Source: Dyella_B humi (lineage in GTDB: Bacteria; Pseudomonadota; Gammaproteobacteria; Xanthomonadales; Rhodanobacteraceae). From it: a stretch of 64,000 bases of DNA. The stretch spans positions 372,001-436,000 of the forward strand of contig NZ_JADIKI010000022.1 in the NCBI RefSeq assembly GCF_044904605.1. The letters run 5' to 3'. Shown here one piece after another: positions 16,279 through 24,210 of the stretch (its first letter is position 1; every line of letters begins with the position of its first letter). A program made the position numbers and the translations under genes. Below the pieces are notes generated by a model. That model had not been told where the DNA came from, made no database searches, and saw nothing but the letters and a program-made list of their open reading frames with translations.

Positions 16279-16388
16279 CGGGGAACGGGGAACGGGGAAA
16301 CAGGGAACGGGGAACGTTAGGGTCTGTCGCGAAGAGAATCATCTTTGCGAGTATTGTCCCGTTCCCCGTTCCCCGTTCCCCGTTCCCT
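16279..16388. repeat. GGGAACG-unit inverted repeat element
   Basis: The left arm (about 16279-16316) is tandem GGGAACG-like units and the right arm (about 16356-16388) is the reverse complement (CGTTCCC units), separated by about 40 nt. It can form a very long hairpin between slyD (+) and ohr (-). Related elements lie at 26856-26928 and 56916-56999. Confidence 0.8.
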
Positions 16389-16396
16389 GCTACAGA

Positions 16397-16828
16397 TCAC
16401 ACCAAGCTGATCTGCACATCCACATTGCCGCGCGTGGCGTGCGAATACGGGCAGATATCGCGGTGCGCGATATCGACCAGTTCCTGCGCCACCGCATGAT
16501 CGATGCCCGGCAGGCTCACTTCCAGCTTCACCGCGATGGCAAAACCGGCGGGTTCGCGTGGGCCGATGCCGACGTGGCCGGTAACCGACGCATCCTTCAG
16601 CGTGACTTTCTTCTCGCGCGCCACGTAGCGCACGGCGCCTTCGAAGCAGGCGGCATAGCCGGCCGCGAACAACTGTTCCGGGTTGCTGCCCGGGCCGCCC
16701 GGGCCGCCGAGTTCCTTCGGCACTTTCAGATCGAAATCCAGCACGCCATCGCTGCTGTGGATATGGCCTTCGCGGCCACCCTTGGCGGTGGCGGTGGCGG
16801 TATAGAGAACTTTGGTTGGATTGCTCAT
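16397..16828 (-). CDS. ohr: Organic hydroperoxide resistance protein Ohr
   Basis: A 143-residue thiol peroxidase of the Ohr/OsmC family that reduces organic and lipid hydroperoxides with lipoyl-type thiol donors. The two catalytic cysteines are C61 (GYAACFEGA) and C126 (DICPYSH), in the Ohr rather than OsmC context; R19 in the KGGREGHI segment is the usual active-site arginine. The ohrR gene ends 5 bp upstream on the same strand, giving a compact ohrR-ohr operon. Confidence 0.95.
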   Translation of the reverse strand: MSNPTKVLYTATATAKGGREGHIHSSDGVLDFDLKVPKELGGPGGPGSNPEQLFAAGYAACFEGAVRYVAREKKVTLKDASVTGHVGIGPREPAGFAIAVKLEVSLPGIDHAVAQELVDIAHRDICPYSHATRGNVDVQISLV

Positions 16829-16833
16829 GGCTT

Positions 16834-17292
16834 TTACTCTCGTTGGTCGGTAGGGGAGGCGAGCTGTGTCGCCAGGTTTTTCAACTCATCGCGCAGACGC
16901 TTGAAAGCGTCGACGGACATACAAAGTTTTTCGGCCATGCAGCGCGGCACTTCTTCCGCGCGTTCGCGCAGCGTATGCCCGGCATCTGTCAGGGTGATTT
17001 CCACTTCGCGTTCGTCGCTTTGACGGCGACGGCGGCCCAGCAGGCCGGCTTGCTGCAGTCGCTTCAGCAGCGGCGTGAGGGTGCCCGAATCCAACTGCAG
17101 CCGTTCGCCCAGTTCGCGCACGGTCAGCCCGTCTCGTTCCCATAACACCAGCATCACCAGGTATTGCGGGTAGGTCAGGTCCAATGCCTCAAGCAGCGGT
17201 CGGTAGGTCGCCGTCATGCGGCGCGAGGCTGCGTACAGCGCGAAACAGAGCTGTTCGTCCAGCAGCAGCGAAGGGGTGGGGGCTTTCTTCAT
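16834..17292 (-). CDS. ohrR: MarR-family organic peroxide sensor OhrR
   Basis: A 152-residue winged-helix repressor. The start at 17292 (MKKAPTPSLLLDEQLCFALY) places the sensing cysteine C16 in the LDEQLCFALY motif characteristic of OhrR; additional cysteines C118 and C124 suggest the two-Cys disulfide mechanism known from Xanthomonas OhrR. The DNA-reading helix is in the TVRELGERLQLDSGTLTPLLKRLQ region, with an RR.SDEREVEI wing. Cotranscribed with ohr. A palindrome ATTGTGCACAAT about 26 bp upstream is the likely autoregulatory operator. Confidence 0.94.
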   Translation of the reverse strand: MKKAPTPSLLLDEQLCFALYAASRRMTATYRPLLEALDLTYPQYLVMLVLWERDGLTVRELGERLQLDSGTLTPLLKRLQQAGLLGRRRRQSDEREVEITLTDAGHTLRERAEEVPRCMAEKLCMSVDAFKRLRDELKNLATQLASPTDQRE

Positions 17293-17317
17293 TGCACGAA
17301 CAATAGCATCAAATTTA

Positions 17318-17329
17318 ATTGTGCACAAT
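17318..17329. promoter_or_regulatory. OhrR operator candidate
   Basis: Perfect 12-bp palindrome ATTGTGCACAAT in an AT-rich context upstream of ohrR, resembling known OhrR sites of the AATT...AATT type. TATATT-like sequence next to it on the minus strand could be the -10 element. Confidence 0.6.
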
Positions 17330-17366
17330 ATAATTTTCGTGAAGAGAGCAACGAAGGGGCTGGACG

Positions 17367-17936
17367 TCAATCCAGCAGGCGCTTCCCATACTCGAAGTGA
17401 TCGCGCCAATACGGCCCATCGATATCGTCCAGCCGGACGGTGCCGCCGCTGTTGGGCGCATGCACGAAGCGGCCCTTGCCCACGTAGACGCCAACGTGAC
17501 TGATGCCGCTGCCGCTGCCGAAGAACACCAGGTCGCCGCTCATCAGCTCGTCCATGTGCTTGATCTTCTGGCCGTTCATCGACGCCATGTCGCGAGAGCT
17601 GTGCGGCAGCGCGATGTTGGCAGCGTTGAGGTAGATGTAGTCGACCAACCCACTGCAGTCGAAGCCGCCGGACGGCGTATTGCCGCCCCAGCGATAAGGC
17701 GTGCCGACCAGGGCCATGGCGCGGAACAGCACGTCGTTGGCCGTACCGATGGCGTTTTCCGGTGCACGTGCCGGTTCGTCGGCTAACGCCGAGCGCGAGG
17801 GTTTGTAGGTGGCTTCGCGGCGAGGCGAACTGGCGCAGGCAGCCAGCATCAGCAGCACGCCGATGAGTGCGCCGAGGCGCAGCACATGGGCGAGCGATCT
17901 GTGTGGGGCCTTAGCACCAGTGTCGGCCAGGAGCAT
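17367..17936 (-). CDS. NlpC/P60 cysteine peptidase lipoprotein (Spr/MepS-like)
   Basis: A 189-residue predicted outer-membrane lipoprotein that cuts cell-wall peptides. The lipobox LAAC puts the lipidated cysteine at C34. The NlpC/P60 domain (about 67-188) has the triad C94 (FDCSGLV), H147 (SHVGVYV) and H159 (FVHAPNSGG). With the ATG at 17936 the start falls 3 nt after the U-tract of the upstream gene's terminator and the only Shine-Dalgarno-like GAGG is in its 3' arm. An in-frame GTG at 17885 gives a tighter signal peptide (MLRLGALIGVLLMLAAC) and is a real alternative. Confidence 0.88.
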   Translation of the reverse strand: MLLADTGAKAPHRSLAHVLRLGALIGVLLMLAACASSPRREATYKPSRSALADEPARAPENAIGTANDVLFRAMALVGTPYRWGGNTPSGGFDCSGLVDYIYLNAANIALPHSSRDMASMNGQKIKHMDELMSGDLVFFGSGSGISHVGVYVGKGRFVHAPNSGGTVRLDDIDGPYWRDHFEYGKRLLD

Positions 17937-17939
17937 GCG

Positions 17940-17971
17940 AAAAAAACCTCGGCGTTGTCTGCGCCGAGGTT
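17940..17971 (-). terminator. Intrinsic terminator of the TonB-domain gene
   Basis: On the minus strand a perfect 10-bp stem (plus-strand AACCTCGGCG at 17945-17954 and CGCCGAGGTT at 17962-17971), 7-nt loop, followed by seven U. It lies directly before the NlpC/P60 start codon. Confidence 0.8.
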
Positions 17972-18001
17972 ATAACAAATCAATGGCTTGGCGTGAAGTT
18001 C

Positions 18002-18502
18002 TCAGGAATTGGAGGAGCTGGGCTGGGCGGGCGGCGGAGGCATCGGGCCTCCCGGTGGTGGAGGTGGCATATCCCCGCCATGCGGCGAGCCTGGCGGATG
18101 CGGCGGCATGGGAGAAAGGCTGAAGCGCACGGGCACTTTCATCCAGCTATCGGCCGTCTTGCTGTCTTCGGGTTTCGGGTAATGCCATTTCAACGCGGCA
18201 TCGCTGGCGGCCTTGGTCAATTCGGGCGAAGCCTTGTTGTCGGCGTCGACTTCGACCTTGCGCGCGGAACCATCGGCACTCACCAACACCTTGAGCAGCA
18301 CCACGCCCTGCTCGCGATTCCTGACGCCTTCGGGCGGGAAGGGCGGGGGAGGAAAGCCGCCGTGTTGCATGTCGGAACCGTTTCCCGGGTCCATCGGCAG
18401 CGGTTCCGGGCTTTGCGCCAGAGCGGCGCTAATGAGCAGCGCGGTCAGCGTCAGGCAACCGATACGACGCCGCCACGCGTTGCGAGAGTCATAACCAATC
18501 AT
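18002..18502 (-). CDS. Secreted TonB-C-domain protein with Pro-rich tail
   Basis: A 166-residue protein with an N-terminal signal sequence (about 1-29, cleavage after LAQ or ALA) and a TonB C-terminal domain at about 62-130 (VVLLKVLVSADGSARKVEVD ... ALKWHYPKP). Unlike energy-transducing TonB, it has no Pro/Lys spacer before the domain and no evident inner-membrane anchor if the signal is cleaved; instead a Pro/Gly/Met/His-rich tail follows the domain. Its partner is unknown; it may be a periplasmic TonB-like domain used structurally. A structured leader lies upstream and a strong terminator downstream. Confidence 0.72.
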   Translation of the reverse strand: MIGYDSRNAWRRRIGCLTLTALLISAALAQSPEPLPMDPGNGSDMQHGGFPPPPFPPEGVRNREQGVVLLKVLVSADGSARKVEVDADNKASPELTKAASDAALKWHYPKPEDSKTADSWMKVPVRFSLSPMPPHPPGSPHGGDMPPPPPGGPMPPPPAQPSSSNS

Positions 18503-18529
18503 GGTGAAGTGCTCCTCTTGATTTGCGGC

Positions 18530-18613
18530 TCAGGCGAGCCGGGGGATCGGGGACGCTCGCGTATCCACGCAGGTCTGCGCGCTGAGGCTCGGATACGGGG
18601 ACGTCTCGCCTGA
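18530..18613 (-). ncRNA. Structured 5' leader of the TonB-domain gene (candidate)
   Basis: Nested inverted repeats: TCAGGCGAG (18530-18538) with CTCGCCTGA (18605-18613), GTATCC (18561-18566) with GGATAC (18591-18596), and CGCAG/CTGCG (18568-18579) as an apical hairpin. As minus-strand RNA this closes into a multi-stem fold about 28 nt before the ATG at 18502. It may be a cis-regulatory leader; no known class is recognised. Confidence 0.4.
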
Positions 18614-18670
18614 AAAATTACTCGTGCGCGCCAAATGGCAACAAGAGCAGCAGAGGACCACAATAGGTGG

Positions 18671-20017
18671 TCAACCTGGGGGCACTTCAAGGTTCTGCTG
18701 ATTGAGGGTTTTGCCCGTGGCATCCCATGCGCGCAAGCGGTAATGGCCGGGATAGAGGTAGAGCTCGTTGTGCGAGTGTTTTCGCAGGAAGGTGTAGCGA
18801 TCGGCCGGTGTAGCGTTGTCGGGTTCGTTAGCGTAGTGAGCATCGACCACGCAAGGGATCTGGCCCTCACAAAGATCGGTGCTGATCGGGTAGGGCAGGC
18901 GATGGCCGCCCAGCGTCAGCCACGTCGGCCGCTGGCTGAGGTCGAACGGCGCGCGCGGCAGGATCACTTCGCGCCGCAGCGCGTCGCTGCGCATCATGCC
19001 GTTGATGTCGAGGTCGCGGTCCGAGACAGGCGGTAAAACGACCGTGACGTCGTGCTGTTGCGGATCGGAGCTCCAGATGATGCCGTTGCTTCGCGCTCGA
19101 AGTACGTAAGGGTGCTCTTCGAAGAAACGGCTGGCGACCGTACTGTAGAAACCGAAATCCAAGCCACCCACCGCCACGTCGCGAAACTGCACCTGATCCA
19201 CGCATAGCGGGTCGTAGCCGCTCATGCGCTTGAGTTGCATCGCCATCGGCTGGATTTTGCCGCCCAGGTTGCCGATTACCTTGTCGATGTGCGAATAACC
19301 GGCATGCACGAATAGTTTGGCCTGTGGATCCTTGGCGAACACCTTTTCGTAAAGCGTGCGCGCTTCCTGGCTGTCGCGATCATCAGTGGCGGCGTCTTCG
19401 GGATCGTAGGCAACAATGGTGTAACCGAGCTTGATCGCCTGGCGCACGATTTCGCCGTACAGCGGTTCGAGTACGTATTCGCTGCCCGAGGTATCGATCA
19501 CATAGCCGCGGCGCATCAGATCCGTATCCTTGGGGCTGAGCGCTTCCACGGCGAAATACTGGAAGCCGAGCTCACGCAGGCGCGGCAGCAGGGCCAGCGT
19601 CAGTTCGCGGGTATGCGCATCGTGATGCGCTTCGTTCACCATCACGATGCGGCGTTTGTCGGCGAGCTTCACCACTGCTTCGGCGGCATCCACCGGCTGC
19701 CATTGATCCGATTGCGGTAACGACGTAGACCGGGGCGGCGCGATGCGGTTGTCGAAGGGGAAGACCATCATGGCTTCGTTGTAGAGGCCCAGCTCGCTGT
19801 CCACCGTGGCCAGCAGTTGCTCCGCGAGCGCTTTGTCGTCACCCGTAAGCTGCGGCATGACCGAGGTGAGGTACTCGTAGCGCGCCAGTCCGTTAGGCGC
19901 AGTGCCGAACCGGGTCAGCAGCTCGCTGGTGGTAGGGACAGACGGTTGCCCGTGCGCGCTGATCGAGGCCACCAGCACGGTCGTGCAAAGCAGGCACATC
20001 ACAGTCTTCATGCGCAT
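18671..20017 (-). CDS. Exported protein with ChaN/TIKI-like N-terminal domain
   Basis: A 448-residue protein with a signal peptide (about 1-23). I do not recognise a named family with certainty. The stretch RRIVMVNEAHHDAHTRELTLALLPRLRELGFQYFAVEAL (122-160) has the NE.HH...R..... and VE signature of the ChaN/EreA/TIKI (TraB-related) superfamily, whose members bind haem or are metallo-hydrolases. A later FVHAGYSHIDK segment supplies another His pair. The C-terminal 180 residues look like a beta-rich domain without clear relatives. It stands alone, divergent from the dadA-like gene. Confidence 0.6.
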   Translation of the reverse strand: MRMKTVMCLLCTTVLVASISAHGQPSVPTTSELLTRFGTAPNGLARYEYLTSVMPQLTGDDKALAEQLLATVDSELGLYNEAMMVFPFDNRIAPPRSTSLPQSDQWQPVDAAEAVVKLADKRRIVMVNEAHHDAHTRELTLALLPRLRELGFQYFAVEALSPKDTDLMRRGYVIDTSGSEYVLEPLYGEIVRQAIKLGYTIVAYDPEDAATDDRDSQEARTLYEKVFAKDPQAKLFVHAGYSHIDKVIGNLGGKIQPMAMQLKRMSGYDPLCVDQVQFRDVAVGGLDFGFYSTVASRFFEEHPYVLRARSNGIIWSSDPQQHDVTVVLPPVSDRDLDINGMMRSDALRREVILPRAPFDLSQRPTWLTLGGHRLPYPISTDLCEGQIPCVVDAHYANEPDNATPADRYTFLRKHSHNELYLYPGHYRLRAWDATGKTLNQQNLEVPPG

Positions 20018-20185
20018 CGGCGTAGGGGACGCTGTCGTGGATGCAGCACCAGCGTGCGACGATGTTCGACGCCGCGCAAGTCCCCTTTGCCGAAGAGCTG
20101 CCTCGCGGCTTGGCGTCGCAGCAAATCAAGCACCAATGCACCTGATTTGCGGCAAACCACCCGTAGCCCGCCTAAGTCGGCCAGC

Positions 20186-20191
20186 TACAAT
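20186..20191 (+). promoter_or_regulatory. -10 element of a probably leaderless dadA-like mRNA
   Basis: TACAAT ends 6 bp before the ATG at 20198, so transcription would start at or next to the start codon. No Shine-Dalgarno sequence is present upstream of that ATG, which agrees with leaderless initiation. Confidence 0.4.
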
Positions 20192-20197
20192 GGTCCG

Positions 20198-21457
20198 ATG
20201 AATGCTTCCCGCAGCGACGTATTGATTCTTGGTGGTGGTGTCATCGGCCTCGCTTGTGCACTGCATCTGCTGAAAGGTGGTACCCAGGTGCGCGTGCTGG
20301 AGCAGGGAACGCCGGGCTGCGGCAGCTCGCACGGCAACTGCGGCACGATCACCCCCAGCCATGCGGCACCCTTGACCATGCCGGGCACGCTCGGGGTGGC
20401 TTTGCGCTCGATGCTGCGCGCCGACGCGCCGCTCTACCTCAATCCTCGTCTCGATGGGCCGCGTCTGCGTTGGCTGTTGGGCTTCGCGCGGCATTGCAAC
20501 TGGCAGAATTTCGAGCACGCGGCCCAGGCGCGGGCCGCGATCTTGCAGCGCTCGCGCAAGCTGCTCGCCGAGCTGGTGCGTGATGAGAAGCTGGATTGTG
20601 AATTCGTGGAAGAAGGACTGCTATACGTCTATCGTAGTGCCGCGCAGATGGCGGACGACGAACATCATCACGCGCAACTGCTCGATCGTATGGGCGTCCC
20701 TGTGCAGCGTCTGCACGGGGACGAAGTGGAAGCGATGGAGCCGGCGCTGAAGTCGGGCGTGCACGGCGGACTGTTCCATCCTGACGATGCGCGTTTGCGT
20801 CCGGACCGCTACGCGGCTGAACTGGCGCGGCTGGTGCGTGAACAAGGCGGCATCATCGAGACGGGTGCGAAGATCGAGCAGTTGGTAACGGACGGTAAGC
20901 GCATCACGAGCGTTTCGACATCGCGCGGCGACTTCACTGGCGACCGTGTACTGCTGGCGCTGGGTGCATGGTCGCCGTTGCTTGGCAAGCAACTGGGTTT
21001 GCACCTGCCGATGCAGCCCGGCAAGGGTTATTCGCTTACGTACACGCGACCGAAACAGGCGCCACGCTATGCCATGGTGCTGCGCGAAGCCAAGGTGTGC
21101 GTCACCACCTGGGACAGCGGCTTCCGCCTAGGCAGCACCATGGAGTTTTCCGGTTATTCGGAAGGGCTCAACCGCCGGCGCATGGATGCGTTGCGCCGCG
21201 GTGCGGCGGAAGGCTTGCGCGAGCCGGAAGGCCCACAGTTGCAGGAAGAATGGTGGGGCTGGCGCCCGATGAGCGTGGATGAAATACCGATCATTGGTCC
21301 GAGTGCGCGCTGGTCGAATCTGCATTTGGCTACTGGGCACGGGATGTTGGGCGTAAGCATGTCGGCGGCGACCGGGGAACTGGTTGCTGCGCAGATGCTT
21401 GGTGCTGCAACGGTGATTGATCCGGCGCCGTATGCGCCGTCGCGTTTTCGTCTTTAG
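20198..21457 (+). CDS. FAD-dependent amino-acid oxidase/dehydrogenase, DadA-like
   Basis: A 420-residue flavoprotein of the DAAO/DadA family. The dinucleotide motif LGGGVIGLACALHL is at about 10-23, and an E.G..GCGSSHGNCGTI segment that lines the FAD follows. The C-terminal WWGWRPMSVDEIPIIGPS...LATGHGMLGVSMS is the family's flavin/substrate closing motif. DadA oxidises D-amino acids with electrons passed to the respiratory chain; relatives oxidise hydroxyproline or glycine betaine derivatives. No alanine racemase or proline genes are adjacent, so the substrate is open. The long in-frame extension upstream of 20198 has no family resemblance. Confidence 0.85.
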   Translation: MNASRSDVLILGGGVIGLACALHLLKGGTQVRVLEQGTPGCGSSHGNCGTITPSHAAPLTMPGTLGVALRSMLRADAPLYLNPRLDGPRLRWLLGFARHCNWQNFEHAAQARAAILQRSRKLLAELVRDEKLDCEFVEEGLLYVYRSAAQMADDEHHHAQLLDRMGVPVQRLHGDEVEAMEPALKSGVHGGLFHPDDARLRPDRYAAELARLVREQGGIIETGAKIEQLVTDGKRITSVSTSRGDFTGDRVLLALGAWSPLLGKQLGLHLPMQPGKGYSLTYTRPKQAPRYAMVLREAKVCVTTWDSGFRLGSTMEFSGYSEGLNRRRMDALRRGAAEGLREPEGPQLQEEWWGWRPMSVDEIPIIGPSARWSNLHLATGHGMLGVSMSAATGELVAAQMLGAATVIDPAPYAPSRFRL

Positions 21458-21518
21458 TCATGCGTGCTAGTACGCATGTAAAGTCGCACGCTTGAATGAA
21501 GTAATGTTCAACGCGGAT

Positions 21519-21546
21519 CGTCATTCCGGTCTTCGCCAGAATGACG
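21519..21546. repeat. Single REP-like arm
   Basis: CGTCATTC (21519-21526) and GAATGACG (21539-21546) frame a degenerate CCGGTCTTCGCCAG core, matching one arm of the paired element at 9548-9668 with a few substitutions. It lies between the dadA-like gene and gor. Confidence 0.7.
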
Positions 21547-21616
21547 TACGGCATTTGTAGGCCGTGCGGTGAATATTCAAAAAAACTTGGTTGCTAAAGC
21601 CACCGCAGGAGAACGC

Positions 21617-22963
21617 ATGAACGAGCACTTCGATCTGATCGTCCTGGGAGCGGGTTCCGGCGGGTTGAGTGCGGCGCAGCGCGGGGCGCGTCTGGGTGCA
21701 CGTGTGGCGCTGTTTGACCCGGACGTGCTCGGCGGCACCTGCGTAAATCGTGGTTGCGTGCCGAAGAAGGCGATGTGGTTCGCCGCGCAGATCGCCGACA
21801 TGCATCGGCTGGGACGCGAGATCGGTTTCGACGCGGCGCCGTTGCGCCTGGATTGGGCGCGCTTTCGCGCCTTGCGCGATCAATACATCGCAGGCATCCG
21901 CCATCGTTATGCAACGCGCCTGGATTTGGCGGGCATACGCGTGATCGAGGAAGCAGCGCGTCTGGTTTCGAACGACACCGTGGTCACGGCAAAAGGCATG
22001 CAGGCCAGCGCGCCGCATATTGTGATCGCCACCGGTGCGCGTCCGCGTCTGCTCGATATACCTGGTTTCGAACTGGGCATCGTGTCCGATCAGATCTTCG
22101 CGCTCGATGCACCACCACAGCACGTCGCCGTGATAGGCGGAGGCTATGTGGCGGTGGAATTCGCCTGCGTGCTGAACGGACTAGGCTGCCAGGTGGATCT
22201 GCTGGTGCGCGAGAACCTGCTCACCGGATTCGATCTCGAACTGGTCGAGGCGCTGGCCGTGCAGATGCAGGCGCACGGCATTCGCATCGTGCGCAACACG
22301 CAGATCAAATCGGCGCGCGGCCAGCCGGGCAAGGTCACGTTGGACGCGACTGACGGCACTGAGCATGGTGTTTACGACAGCGTGCTGTGGGCGGTGGGGC
22401 GTGTGCCCAACAGCGAAGGTTTCGGACTGGAAGCACTCGGTGTGGAACGCGACGAACACGGTCACGTGCTGGTCGACGCATATCAGAATACCAACGTGCC
22501 GGGCCTCTACGCCGTGGGCGACGTCACCGATCGCAAGGCGCTCACGCCGGTGGCCGTGGCAGCGGGACGCGCGCTTGCCGATCGCCTGATCGGCAACCAC
22601 CCCGGTGTGACGTTCGACGACAGCGCCATCCCCAGCGTGGTGTTTTCCGAACCGCCGTTGGGTGCCGTCGGCCTTACCGAGCAGCAGGCACGCGCGCGCT
22701 ACGGCAACGCGGTGAACGTGCACACCGGCCGCTATACACCCTTGCTGTGGATGGTGGCCGGCCGTTCGGAACAAAGCGTGGTGAAGCTGGTGAGCGTGGG
22801 CGAGGCGCGCAAGGTGGTGGGCATCCACGTACTGGGGCCGGGCAGCGACGAACTGCTGCAAGGTTTTGCGGTGGCCATGCAAAAGGGGCTGGATTGGCAC
22901 GACCTGAAGACGGCCATTGCCATCCACCCGACCGCTGCGGAGGAACTGCTGTTGCTGCACTGA
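21617..22963 (+). CDS. gor: Glutathione-disulfide reductase
   Basis: A 448-residue flavoprotein disulfide reductase. The start at 21617 has AGGAG 7-11 bp upstream. FAD motif GAGSGG at 11-16, redox pair C42/C47 in GGTCVNRGCVPKK, NAD(P) motif GGGYVAVEFA, second FAD motif YAVGDVTDR and the C-terminal catalytic H437/E442 (HPTAAEE). The Arg in CVNRGC, where many enzymes have Val, is seen in a subset of bacterial and plant reductases. It regenerates GSH from GSSG with NADPH, supporting peroxide defence. Confidence 0.92.
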   Translation: MNEHFDLIVLGAGSGGLSAAQRGARLGARVALFDPDVLGGTCVNRGCVPKKAMWFAAQIADMHRLGREIGFDAAPLRLDWARFRALRDQYIAGIRHRYATRLDLAGIRVIEEAARLVSNDTVVTAKGMQASAPHIVIATGARPRLLDIPGFELGIVSDQIFALDAPPQHVAVIGGGYVAVEFACVLNGLGCQVDLLVRENLLTGFDLELVEALAVQMQAHGIRIVRNTQIKSARGQPGKVTLDATDGTEHGVYDSVLWAVGRVPNSEGFGLEALGVERDEHGHVLVDAYQNTNVPGLYAVGDVTDRKALTPVAVAAGRALADRLIGNHPGVTFDDSAIPSVVFSEPPLGAVGLTEQQARARYGNAVNVHTGRYTPLLWMVAGRSEQSVVKLVSVGEARKVVGIHVLGPGSDELLQGFAVAMQKGLDWHDLKTAIAIHPTAAEELLLLH

Positions 22964-22987
22964 ACGCAGACGGGTCAAACTGGGCGA

Positions 22988-23767
22988 ATGGATACGTTCA
23001 CCCTTGCGCGCGGCACCGTGCCGCTGCTGATCAGCCTGCCGCACGACGGCACCCATATCCCCGACGACATGGCGGTGCGGCTGCAACCGCGCGCGCGCCG
23101 CGCGCCCGACACTGACTGGCATGTCGCGCGGCTGTACGAACCCCTGGCGCAGGAGTTGGGGGCGAGCGTGATCAAACCGGTCGCATCCCGCTACGTGGTC
23201 GACCTCAATCGGCCGGCAGACGGCCACGCCCTCTATCCGGGACGTCGCGAAACGGGCCTGGTGCCCACCATCGGCTTCGACGGCGAACCGCTTTACCTGG
23301 AAGGGCAGGAGCCTGATGCGGATGACATCCGCCGGCGCATCGAGATCTGGTGGCGCCCCTATCATCAGGCCCTGGCCGGCGAACTCGCGCGGCTGCAGGC
23401 GCAGCATGGCGGGGTGGTGCTGTGGGACGGCCATTCCATTCGTAGCCGGGTGCCCATGCTGTTCGAGGGGCGTTTGCCGGACTTCAACCTGGGCACCGCC
23501 GATGGCGCCAGCTGCGGCGCCGATCTGCAGTGGAACCTCACCAACGTGATGGAAGCCCAGGATCGTTACGATTTCGTAGTCAACGGACGCTTCAAGGGCG
23601 GCCACATCACCCGGCACTACGGCCGGCCGGCGGAGGGCGTACAGGCGGTGCAGCTCGAGCTGGTGCAGTGCCAGTACATGGATGAGGAAAGCTTTGCCTG
23701 GGATGACGCCAAGGCACAGCAGGTGCAAGCCACCATTCGTGAATTATTGCGATGCTGTCTTGCCTGA
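22988..23767 (+). CDS. hutG: N-formylglutamate deformylase
   Basis: A 259-residue N-formylglutamate amidohydrolase (HutG type). Typical segments are LLISLPHDGTHIPD near the N-terminus, DTDWHVARLY, RYVVDLNRP, VLWDGHSIRS and the C-terminal RFKGGHITRHYG, whose Asp/His residues form the metal site. HutG completes the five-step histidine degradation route by making glutamate and formate. No other hut gene is in the window, so it is either a detached pathway member or acts on another formyl-amino acid. It starts 24 bp after gor. Confidence 0.9.
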   Translation: MDTFTLARGTVPLLISLPHDGTHIPDDMAVRLQPRARRAPDTDWHVARLYEPLAQELGASVIKPVASRYVVDLNRPADGHALYPGRRETGLVPTIGFDGEPLYLEGQEPDADDIRRRIEIWWRPYHQALAGELARLQAQHGGVVLWDGHSIRSRVPMLFEGRLPDFNLGTADGASCGADLQWNLTNVMEAQDRYDFVVNGRFKGGHITRHYGRPAEGVQAVQLELVQCQYMDEESFAWDDAKAQQVQATIRELLRCCLA

Positions 23768-23951
23768 AGTGATAGGCCAGGCCGAGCGGATCGGAGCGTT
23801 TGTTTAAATAGCTACCCGCGACATCGATCCTTTCTTACCGTCGTTCAGTTTCAGTATGCCGAGTTGGATGCATTGTTAGGGCCGTCACGCCACCCGCGAT
23901 AGCCGGGTTCCGGCCGGGTCCGTGGCGATCAAAATTTCGAGGCTCATGATC

Positions 23952-24164
23952 ATGATGCGTAAACTTGCGATCGCTTCTCTGCTCGTGGCAGGTGTCGCTC
24001 TTTCCGGTTCCGTGCTGGCCCAGGACACGTCGGCTGCTCCGGCATCCGCGTCGACGTCGGCCACCACGACCAAGCACCATACCAAGTCTTCGACCCATAA
24101 GACGCACAAGACCAAGAAATCCAGCAGCGCCGAGCCGGCTTCCAGCAGCACCGCTGGCAAGTAA
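23952..24164 (+). CDS. Small secreted Ala/Ser/Thr/Lys-rich protein
   Basis: A 70-residue protein with a signal peptide (cleavage after SVLAQ or VLA, about residue 23) and a mature part of about 47 residues made almost only of A, S, T, K and H, including a basic TKHHTKSSTHKTHKTKK stretch. The start at 23952 has GAGG about 9 bp upstream; ATGs at 23946 and 23955 are close alternatives. A good terminator follows. The family is not recognised; similar small basic exported proteins in this order are uncharacterised. Confidence 0.7.
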   Translation: MMRKLAIASLLVAGVALSGSVLAQDTSAAPASASTSATTTKHHTKSSTHKTHKTKKSSSAEPASSSTAGK

Positions 24165-24210
24165 TCAGCCAGATGTAATCTCGGCATCCGATTTGGATGC
24201 AAAGACGAAG

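Noticed and set aside
16279..16388. Possible CRISPR array
   Set aside because: The units are 6-8 bp with no spacers and are arranged as inverted arms, not direct repeats with unique spacers.
19817..20197. N-terminal extension of the dadA-like gene
   Set aside because: It overlaps the divergent ChaN-like gene and lacks family similarity; the dinucleotide-binding motif starts right after the ATG at 20198.
22181..23728. Long minus-strand frame opposite gor and hutG
   Set aside because: Antisense to two well-supported enzymes; no motif or ribosome site.
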